From contig CM043971.1 of assembly GCA_014529385.2 (NCBI GenBank), forward strand, positions 61,825,209-61,889,208: a stretch of 64,000 bases of DNA. The letters run 5' to 3'. Positions 55,296 through 64,000 of this stretch are shown piece after piece. Positions within the stretch are counted from its first letter, which is position 1; every line of letters starts with the position of its first letter. Origin of the DNA: Adiantum capillus-veneris (taxonomy: Eukaryota; Streptophyta; Polypodiopsida; Polypodiales; Pteridaceae). The notes beneath the pieces are model-generated. The model was not told the DNA's origin. It saw nothing but the letters and a program-made list of their open reading frames with translations, and ran no database searches. The position numbers and the translations under genes were made by a program.

Positions 55296-58200
55296 GTTCG
55301 AACGGCTCTTTATTTCTTCTTGGTTGACTGGAGTACAAACGAGATGTGAGAACCACTTGGAACCATCTTCGGATGACCCACGGTGACACTTTGGACGCAT
55401 ATTGCAAGAGGTTTTGGGATTCTTTTCTACCAACCTCTTCCTTTAAGGGTCACTTTTAAAGAACAAATTGAGCGGTTTTGTTGACGACTCCCTACAGAGA
55501 TCTGAGATTATTGCCTTGAACAAAAGTCTGAGTCTATACAACAACTAATGGGACATGCGAAACGGGGATTCTCGATACATTTGGGGAATTAGACCTACCC
55601 CACTGATGAAGTCTTGACTCAGAAGACCAGACAGACCTCGACCAATGAAAATAGAAAGAAAAGGAATCCCCACAAAAAGAAGGATGCACGACCCCGATTG
55701 ACTACAAAAGAGAGAGCTGACTATCTCAAAGAGGGAAAGTGTTTTGGTTGCGGGGAACAAGGGCACATCTCCACAAAGTGCTCCAAAAAGGCACAACGAG
55801 GATAGACTGAAGACAGGCCAGAGAGTTCTAGAGCAGCGGAGGAACGTGGCAGAAAAGGCAAGATGAAAGGAGGACTCGTACCGGATTGCATGGAAACCGA
55901 CCCAAACCAGATGGATGTACAGAATTTTGCCGCGCATGGGGCAAAGTGAAAGATCAGGAAGCCCTTATCTTTATGAGGAGCCAAGGCCAACTTCATTTCA
56001 CCTGAATTGGCGGTGCGGCTCAAGATTACGCCCGACAGGATGGGGCCACGGGCGAAGGCAGTTCTAGCAACGCCTGGATGGGATGTAGCCATTACTCCTG
56101 TCATTTGCAAATTTCGTTTGCATTATCAGGGGTATTTGGGCACGAAGACTTTTACATCATGCCTTTGGAAGGGTGTGACGTCCTTCTAGGAATCCCTTAG
56201 TACCATAAGAACAACGCCGTGGTCGACTATCGGGCTAAGAAAGCGACCTTGACAAATGAGAAGGGCAGGAAAATTGTACTTGATGTAAAATTGAAAGGCG
56301 AGTCCGTCCCTATTGTATCGGCTTCGGCCATTTCAAAATTTGAAATCTAGTCTCTTTGTTTACCTCAATCTATTTGAAAGAATTGAATGATGAACAATGA
56401 ACGAACATGTCCGATTTGGACAAAGAACGACAAGAATTTCTTCACACACATGCTGACTGTTTCTCAGAAGGCTTGTCAGGCGAGTTACCCCCGTCTCGTC
56501 CTGAGGACCATACTATTGATCTAATTCCTGGAACCACACCACCGAACCGGCCACCTTACTGTGTTAGCCGAGCCAAGAATGAAGAAATCATGAACCAAGT
56601 GAAAGACCTTGCAAAGGATCTCATCCAGCCTAGTACTTCACCCTACTGTTCTCCGGTCTTATTGGTACTAAAGAAAGACAGATCTTGGAGAATGTGCATT
56701 GACTATAGAGCTCTCAATAAAATCACCATCAAGAACAGATTTTCAATTCCAAGGATCGATGATATACTTGACAGACTTCAGGGATTCTCTTGTTTTAGCA
56801 AGATTGATTTGAAAAGCGGATATCATCATATCGGAATCGCTCCGGGAGATGTCTACAACACGGCCTTTCGGACAAGCTTTGGTTTATACGAATTTTTGGT
56901 GATGCCTTTTGGACTTACCAATGCTCCAGCAACTTTCAACTGAATGCTGGATAGGATTTTCCGAGAGCATTGATCTTTTGTGGCCACTTTCTTTGATGAT
57001 ATATAGTTTTCTCCAAGGATGAAGCAGAGCATTGACACCATCTGCTACAGGTCTTTCAAGCATTGCGTGATCACAGATTGGCTATCAATGCCAAAAAGAG
57101 CGAGTTTTTCTTGTCGGAGATAAACTTCGTGGGACACATCGTCTATGCAGCAGGAGTACAGATGGACCCGGCCAAAATTGAGATTATCCGCGATTGGCCA
57201 GACTTGAAGAATGTTCATGAAGTTAGAAGCTTTTTGGGCTTGTGTTCTTACTACCGGCAGTTCATTCGGAAGTCTGCAGAGGTAGCTTCGCCTTTGCACT
57301 TATTGACTCAAAAAGGAGTCCCTTTCTCGTGGGGACCGACACAGGTGACTGCCTTTCAGACACTCGAGGAAAAATTGACTACTGGACCAATGTTGGCTTT
57401 GTCAGACTTGCAAAATCCATTCGAAGTATATTGTGATACTTGTGGTCGTAGTCTGGGAGCAGTCTTGATGCAAGAAGGCCATGTGATTGCTTATGAAAGC
57501 AAAATGTTTTCAAGGCCAGAATCGGTAGCACAGATTTATGAGAAAGAGCTATTGACAGTGATCCATGCACTTACTCAGTGGCAACATTATCTACTCGGAG
57601 CCGATTTCACGGTCTTTACTGATCATCAAAGTTTACGCTACTTCTTGTCACAGAAGCAGCTTTCAAAAAAGCAGATGCGGTGGGCTAACATCTTGTCACA
57701 GTTTCACTTCAAGATTGTCCATGTTCAGGGACAGAAAACTTAGTGGCAGATGCATTGTCTCAGAAGCCCCTCGTCTTGGCTATTTCCGTAATCCATCATA
57801 GAAGCTTCATGGATATGGTTGACCAGTACGCCATCGATCCGGATTTTACCAATGTTTTTACTCAGATACAGAATGGGGAGATAGTGCCTGGATATTCCAT
57901 ACGGGATGGCTACTTGATGAAGAAACAATGTAGTGTGTTACACAACCGTTGAGAGAAAGGTTTTGACAGAGTGCCATTGTCCACCATTTACTTGTCACCA
58001 CGGCATCAACACCACCTTGAAGGGGGTGGAGCATTATTTCTTTTGACCGAGACTCAAGAAGGATGTGGACGACTTTGTTCACAATTGTTTAGTATGCCAG
58101 AAGGTCAAGTTTGACAGGCATAAGGCACAAGGATTACTACATCCTTTACCCATTCCCACGCCCCCTTGGGAAAGTATTGCAATGGATTTCATCTTTGATC

Positions 58201-58441
58201 TCCCGAACACACAAAGTGGGCACGATGGCATTTGGGGACTTTCATTGATAGATTTAGCAAGCAAGCTCACTTCATTTTAATGAAGAAAACAGTCAAGCCC
58301 ATTTAGCGAGATTGTTCATTGCACAGATATTTCGATTACATGGCATGCCTGAGACAATAGTCTCCGACAAAGATCCCCAATTCACGAGTTTGTTTTGGAG
58401 CGCTATTTGGGAGAACATTAGCACGCAATTGCTGTAGTTGC

Positions 58442-59011
58442 TGTCACAAACTGCTGACGTGTCAAAGCCCTGAAGAAGGGAGCCAACTTGCAGATGTTGG
58501 CCAAGGGGCTTAAACCCTAAGAAGAACAAGTAACAGAAGAAGAAGTCCTACCAACTTATGGGAACCCCGTCCGATGGGGCCTCAAGTGACATAAAGGATT
58601 AAAATAAAGCAGGACCCACACACACACTGACAGTTTTGCGTGGCAGCTGTACGGAGATTTCCGAAAATTCCGCTGACTGCTGACGTGGCATAACTGTACG
58701 GGTTTCCACTTTTCACGATGGCGGCGCTGACGTGGCAGGACTGTACGATTGTTGTAAATTACGCTGGCAGCTTTTTGGCATTGCTTTTGGACCAGAAGCT
58801 TTTGAGATTTGAAGGCTTTTCACTGTAAGTGCTTTTCAGGCCAAGGGCCTTTAAATACGAGGTTAGGGCTCATTCTCTGGCATGCTTCCTGGAGAAGGTG
58901 CAAAGTGGCTTGTATTGTGTTGATGCAATATAAAGAAACACCGAAAGGGGCACCAAGGTTTGGAGCCAATACTCTCTGGGGGTGGAAGTCCGCCACCCTG
59001 TGTCATGTGTC

Positions 59012-59107
<96 letters not shown>

Positions 59108-59182
59108 TCAGTTGTTATTTGAAGTGCTTAAAGTTGTTCAGTCTGCTCTTTTCTATTGGCACGTGGTGCTCGTCTTGTGACA
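58442..59182 (+). mobile_element. Solo LTR, second gypsy family (741 bp)
   Basis: Begins TGTCACAAACTGCTGACG and ends CTTGTGACA, flanked by GTTGC on both sides (58437-58441, 59183-59187). It holds TGACGTGGCA at 58681 and 58728, each followed by GTACG; a TATA-like TTTAAATA at 58850; GAAAGGGGCACC at 58943-58954; and a (CT)n at 59012-59104. It interrupts the integrase of the decayed gypsy element. Confidence 0.93.
59012..59104. repeat. (CT)n microsatellite within solo LTR
   Basis: About 46 uninterrupted CT units. Confidence 0.98.
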
Positions 59183-59694
59183 GTTGCAGTTCTCGTCATA
59201 ATTCCACCCGCAGACAGATGGGCAATCTGAGACCGCAAATTCAGTTGTTCTTGATTTATTGACGTCTTACATCTCTGATCAGAAGACTCAATGGGAAAAA
59301 AAAATCCCTTTGGTGGAATTTGCCTACAATAACATGTTTCACTCTTCGATGGGGAAGACGCCATTTGAGATAGTTGAAGGTGCTCAGAAGGTTCCACCCT
59401 TTTAAGCACTAAAGACAAGATTTTTGCAACTGACCAGTACACGAGGGACTTGGACACTGCTTTTGCCAAGGTCCGTGAAGCTTTAGAGAAGTCTCAAGAA
59501 CGACATAAGAAGGCAGCCGATCGACATCGATGAGACTTGAAACTAAAGGAAGACGATTGGGTGCTCTTACGTTTTGAGAAAGCACGCCTAAGGAAATGAA
59601 AGGGAAAGGAACGGCTTTTTCCAAAGCTTAGCATGAGGTATTATGGCCCTTCCAGATTAAAGAAAAGATAAATGATGTCTCCTTTCAACTCAAG

Positions 59695-60018
59695 TTGCCC
59701 GATACTTGGAAGATTCACAATGCATTTCATGTGAGTCTCTTGAAACCTTTTAAAGGTGAGGTATCAGTTGATGGGGAGCCTGATGAGCAACCCGAAGTGG
59801 AAAAGAGCGAGGAGATACTCGTTCCTGAACAGATTTTGGCACACAACGAAAGAAAGATGCAAGGTAAAGTGATTCGGCAGTTCTTAGTAAAATTCAAGAA
59901 CTATCAGTGGATGGAGGAGGAGGACCTAGCAGATACTCCTCAGATTTTGAAACTTTTCCTTGAAGCATTCGGTTTAGCTACGTCTACTCCGATAGATCCC
60001 GCTGATCAGCAAGGTTGA
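59695..60018 (+). pseudogene. Chromodomain end of decayed gypsy Pol
   Basis: The last open block of the decayed element (107 codons): TWKIHNAFHVSLLKPF, then ILVPEQILAHNERKMQGK and FLVKFKNYQWMEEEDLADTP. Compared with the intact family, about six residues are deleted just before the WMEE motif, probably damaging the chromodomain fold. Confidence 0.85.
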
Positions 60019-60582
60019 ATCTGGTGCAGAGGGATTGCACAAGAGGGGAGTCATTCCGCTCCTTTGTCACAGATTACCTCGATTGAATAGAGTCAATGAT
60101 GTCCCCTTTGGGTTTCAGGGATACTGGTGGGCTGACAATATTCTGCTGTATGACTTTATAAAACGGAATTCCCAAAATTGAATGAATAATTTGTACTCTC
60201 TCATGAGACTTGTTTGAGTGCAGGAACTGAACGACGAAATGATTGCAGCATTTCGGTCTCATAAATCTCTATAAACATGATCGCAATAAGGATTAGTTAA
60301 TCCGGCATTAGTGAGGTCCGCGATGGATCTAGATGCGGTTACTAAATACGTTGCTGGCAATCATGGTTTGAGATTTGGAATGAATTTTTCTATGATTGAT
60401 TTGGCATGTGATGTCCTGTCATGTCAGTTGCAGTAATGTGACTGTTGTCTTTGTACAAGTGCTAGATATGTCGTGTCTAGTGCATCAGTACTTAGAGTCA
60501 GTGTCTGCTGAAATGGTTTATGGCCTCTCTCTATTTTGCAAGTGTAATCGAGGGCGATTACAATTCTTTCAAGAGGGGGGTA

Positions 60583-60860
60583 TGTCACAAACTACTTACA
60601 TGGCATGACCATAAGAAGGAAACTCCTCATAAAGTTGTCCCAACTTATGGCCAAGTGACGAGGCGCCCAAGGGACACAAAGAGCATAAAAATTTGCGTAG
60701 AAGCCTACTGACGTGGCAGTTGTACGGACGCCACAGATTGGGTTGTCTGCTGATGTGGCAAAACGTACGGATTTCCACATATGGCACTGAGAGAGTCTCA
60801 GTTTTATAGTTGTTTTGTAGGTGTAATCGAGGACGCTTAGTCTTCTTTAAGAAAGGGGTA
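60583..60860 (+). repeat. LTR fragment 1 of second gypsy family, plus a stretch of element 3' interior
   Basis: Starts TGTCACAAACTACTTACA after a polypurine tract, carries TGACGTGGCA at 60709 and TGATGTGGCA at 60751. It then runs into a new copy of the pre-LTR interior (GTGTAATCGAGGACG) and a second polypurine tract. Confidence 0.8.
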
Positions 60861-61390
60861 TGTGACAAATCAGTGAAGTGGCAGCACTTGTACGGACACC
60901 CGCAAATTCCATTGGCTGATGACATAGCAGTTGTATGGCTTTTTCTGCGATTGCCGCCAAGCATGACATGTGGCACTCCTGTACGGACTTCCACACTTTA
61001 CGCTCGTAGCTTTTGACAATTTTCAGCGCTAGCTTTTGAGTGCAGAAGCTTCTAAGATTAAGTGATTTTGGGCTTAATGCTTTTGGGACTCTGCTTTTGG
61101 CACCCTTTGTAAGTTTATAAGTGCCCCATGGGCCACTCTTTAGAGAGCATTTGGATGCAGAGCTGGAAGATCTAGACCCAACGGGAGTTGTACTCTTGCA
61201 AATCAATAATGAAGAAATACAAAAAGGGGCGCCAATCTTTGGGGCCAACACGTCTTGGTTCGGAACTCCACCGCACCGTGTCATCTTCTCTCTCTTTTCT
61301 TAAAGTGTTTTGGAGTGTTGCCAAGTGTGTAGTTTGCAGTTATCTCTGTATTCATTGTTTCCATCCGATCACTCGCCAGAAGTGATTACA
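60861..61390 (+). repeat. LTR copy 2 of second gypsy family (end approximate)
   Basis: Starts TGTGACAAATCAGTGAAG after GAAAGGGGTA; carries AAAAGGGGCGCC at 61222-61233; probable end near GTGATTACA at 61390. It is followed by about 220 bp of interior and a third polypurine tract. Confidence 0.7.
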
Positions 61391-61614
61391 CTTAGTGCAT
61401 CGAGACACCCCTTTAAAGATCAACACAAAGACAACGTAGTCAAGGTGTGCACTGTGACGGCTAACTATGCTACACCGGAGTATCAAGAGCTCCGATATAG
61501 AATGAGATGATTGGATGACCCTCGGATCGGACCCTCAAATTGTGGAACTAAAGAATCTACTTTTGTTTTGCATGTCTAATCGTGGACAATCACTCTTCTT
61601 TCAAGAGAGGGGTA

Positions 61615-61918
61615 TGTCACAAGTTGCTGACTCGGAACTTCAAAACTTGACAGAGAGGCCTAAAATTCAAAGAACCCCTACCGACTTGCAGATTATGACC
61701 GACCCTCAAGAAGCATTGTTAAAAATTGCCTAGATATGCTTAGGTGGCAACTAACCGGAAATCACGGAGAACATGTTGATGTGGCAACACTGTACGACCA
61801 GCCCACGTTACGCTGGCAGCCAACTAGCGCCAGATTTTGGCTCAGTTGCTTTTGAGGCCAGCAGCTTTTCATAGCAGTTGCTTTTAGAAGACCAAGGCCT
61901 TTAAATATGTAAAGTGAG

Positions 61919-62011
<93 letters not shown>

Positions 62012-62030
62012 AGACTACAAAGAAGCAAAG
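61615..62030 (+). repeat. LTR fragment 3 of second gypsy family
   Basis: Starts TGTCACAAGTTGCTGACTC after TTTCAAGAGAGGGGTA. Has TGATGTGGCA at 61777, TATA-like TTTAAATA at 61900 and (CT)n at 61919-62008. It is truncated where antisense LINE sequence begins. Confidence 0.75.
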
Positions 62031-63480
62031 AAGCCCCCAGACTTTGTACTCTCGACATTTTGTTTGCAGTGTCATAGAATATTGTCTAGGAGTGGCTCAT
62101 CCTGGCATTGAAGTCCCCCAAAAGGATGATATCCCCTTTCCTGAAGAATTCCCATTTGTCATCATCTAAAACCGAGTAAGGGGACTCCCCTCTAGATGTC
62201 ACAAAAACTGAAGTGCTAGGAGAAAAATAGCATACAACGATATTTAAGTATCTACCCATCTCTGCCCTCAATCTCATCCACATGTATCTAGCGTACTTGT
62301 CTCTGCGAACAATGTGTAAGAGTGGTTGTAGTTCCTCCCTAAACAAAACTGCTACCCCCCCCCGGACCCTCAGCCTATGTGCTCACATCTAATTCCTGTT
62401 CTGTATGTTGTCTCCCATCTGTAACCAATCACATGTGGCAGAAGCTGTCCCGGTGCCTAATGTGTCTCTTAGCAGAAGTAAAGTTGTCCTCAAATGCCCC
62501 TACATCAAGATGAAGTGACCCATTACCATTCGAGCTTGCTATCCTTAATGTGGTCCCATAGCTCTCACAACATCATATGCAGCATCACTCAATATCACCA
62601 CGCTCCCATCTCTGTGAAAAGCGATCTTCTCCTTTTCCTTGGCCGCTCTAATGTCTTGCATTACCTCCTTCATATGGCCATTCTGCGAGAGTGTGAGCTT
62701 GTCTCCAAGAAAAATACACGTCTTCTTAAGAGTGGGTCTTTTCTTCAAAAAGTCCTTCGCTTCCCATTCATGGAAACGAAGGATAAGTGCTCTTGCCTTT
62801 GACATTTCCCCCTTGCTTTCACTTTTCTTGTTACCCACTTTCCAAGCCCTCGTATGCGTCGACTCAGTAACACCCGTCATAAACATGAATTCGTTTACCT
62901 CTTAACATTATCTTGGTCTTTGAGGCCAGAAATCCTCACATGTAAGGCATCCGTACGCCTCCTTTGCTCATCTGCTAGTGTCAAGTTAATGATAGTGGGT
63001 GTGGGGGTTGATTCTTTGCTTCTGCCTTTTTTTGCAACCTCAATCAATTCCTCGGCTCATCTGCTTTCTATTGAGTTTTTGTAATTACATCCACCCAAGA
63101 GGACATCATTTCTTTGTTTTGCTCTTCCCCTTCTTTGATGGCTTGTACTTGTTCTTTTATGGTGTTGAGCTCTTCCATTACTGAAGGTTGAAGTTCTCCC
63201 TCTTCAAGAGTACATGTTGAGCGCACCTCTTTGAGCTCGTTCTCGAGTCACGCAAACTCCTCATCATGGACCGTCACACCCTCTTCGAGTGTCTTTATCG
63301 TGCCTAGGAGGTTGCGATTGATTTTGTTAATAGTCTCTTGCATTTTTGGATGGGGGTCGTCCTTGTCGTTTTGCTTCTTCATGTCTACGAGTTTCCCTTC
63401 ATTTGATGTGATAAACCACATTGCTTTCTCACCAATTTCTCTGAGCCACACTACGCATACAGTTTTCCTCTCTCAAAAAT
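62030..63480 (-). pseudogene. LINE copy 3, antisense, 3'-truncated
   Basis: Reading leftward: ORF1 coiled coil (63451-63248, MQETINKINRNLLGTIKTLE); the ORF1 C-terminal domain (62886-62545, RALILRFHEWEAKDFLKKR, FLGDKLTLSQ, KIAFHRDGSVVIL); then ORF2 endonuclease (62346-62030, LQPLLHIVRRDKYARYMW, LLGDFNARMSHS, then a stop and FYDTANKM). Frames are broken. It keeps the residue that is a stop in copy 1. The copy ends abruptly at LTR fragment 3, with LTR sequence also on its right. Confidence 0.85.
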
Positions 63481-63488
63481 ATCTCTGT

Positions 63489-64000
63489 TGTCACAAATTG
63501 GTGACGCGGCAACACACTCCTAGAGCAGGCAGCAAGGAAAACAACCCGAAAAACACGCTGAATTACTGACGTGGCAATGTACGGGCCCCAGTGATTTGCG
63601 GCATGAATTGCGACAGCCTGCTGCTGACGTGGCTGAGCGTACGGAATTCCACTTTTTGCGCTGGGAAAAAACAGTTGAACATCCTACGCAATGGCTGAGA
63701 AGCTTTTGGGGGAAACTTGCTTTACTTTAATGCTTTTGATTTTGGCAGCTTTTGGGGCTTTGCTTTTGGCATCCCTTGTAATCAATAAATAGATGGGCAG
63801 GGCTCCCACTTCTCAGAGCATCTTTTGGACGCAGAGTCTGAGAGTGAGACCCCTCCCAATCTCTTGTACTTTGAGCATAGATTTAATACAAAAAGAAATA
63901 CCGAAAGGGGCGCCAGTCTTTGGGGCCAATATCTCTAGGCACGGAACTCCGTCGGGCCGTGTCGAATCAATTGTAAACTGTGAACTGTTTTGAAGTGAAT
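63489..64000 (+). repeat. LTR copy 4 of second gypsy family, open at right edge
   Basis: Starts TGTCACAAATTGGTGACG. Has TGACGTGGCA at 63567, TGACGTGGCT at 63625, CAATAAATAG at about 63783, GAAAGGGGCGCC at 63903-63914. Continues past the window. Confidence 0.85.

Larger units (their letters stand above)
55296..60582 (+). pseudogene. Decayed Ty3/gypsy element, relative of the intact one
   Basis: Starts within Gag (TTWNHLRMTHGDTLDAYCKRFW). Then: zinc knuckle CFGCGEQGHISTKC (55740-55785); protease with its catalytic stretch deleted near 55975; reverse transcriptase (56407-57000, [13 protein letters not shown], stop at 56941, FFDD); RNase H (57063-57743); integrase (58065 onward, CLVCQKVKFDRHK); an interrupting solo LTR at 58442-59182; HPQTDGQSE-type text at 59205; a chromodomain-like C-terminus. 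A 3' region follows, with polypurine tract TTTCAAGAGGGGGGTA before an LTR start at 60583. No 5' LTR, primer site or Gag start is present. Stops and frameshifts are frequent. Confidence 0.9.

Overview
This window reads as nuclear DNA of a land plant with a large, repeat-rich genome. The one clear host gene is a plant-type exocyst SEC6 gene with many small exons. Nearly everything else is LTR retrotransposons and LINEs, many of them nested, together with long (CT)n, (CA)n and homopolymer tracts. The degree of nesting and the divergence of SEC6 from the flowering-plant version I know would fit a fern or another seed-free vascular plant, but that is inference.

Layout. 1-2.6 kb (minus strand): a frameshifted retrotransposon gag open at the left edge, preceded by four small ORFs forming two paralogous pairs that I do not recognise. 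2.6-5.5 kb: AT-rich, no gene seen. 5.5-8.6 kb (minus): a decayed Ty1/copia element with gag and protease but no polymerase, with a perfect initiator-tRNA-Met primer site and one 186-bp LTR. 8.6-14.5 kb: two 2-kb direct repeats flanking a 576-codon minus-strand ORF broken by four in-frame stops. 14.5-17.3 kb: no gene seen. 17.3-18.9 kb (minus): a spliced, unrecognised gene, possibly transposase-like. 19.4-25.0 kb (plus): a decayed Ty3/gypsy pol split by a 3.2-kb nonautonomous copia-type element with LTRs, primer site and polypurine tract. 25.0-27.2 kb: coding-like debris and a second copy of the copia protease region.

27.3-37.4 kb (minus): 22 exons of SEC6 covering about the last 668 codons, all in frame, ending at a natural stop. 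The first exons, about 85-90 codons, are absent between the first visible exon and the right edge. Unless the gene is truncated, the retroelement nest from 37.7 to 64 kb lies inside a SEC6 intron. Intron 10 holds another 5'-truncated LINE and fold-back repeats.

37.7-52.8 kb: a full-length LINE flanked by a 26-nt direct repeat. It has a coiled-coil L1-type ORF1 and an endonuclease/reverse transcriptase ORF2, interrupted by (i) a complete, young Ty3/gypsy chromovirus-like element with an intact 1720-residue Gag-Pol, 1464-bp LTRs differing at four positions, and target duplication CCCAC; and (ii) a solo LTR of the same family with duplication GGTGG. 53.0-55.3 kb: a second, 5'-truncated LINE copy that runs directly into a decayed Ty3/gypsy relative (55.3-60.6 kb). 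That element carries a 741-bp solo LTR inside its integrase. 60.6-64 kb: LTR fragments of this second family and a third, antisense LINE copy. The two gypsy families share polypurine-tract context and a GAAAGGGGCGCC motif near the LTR end.
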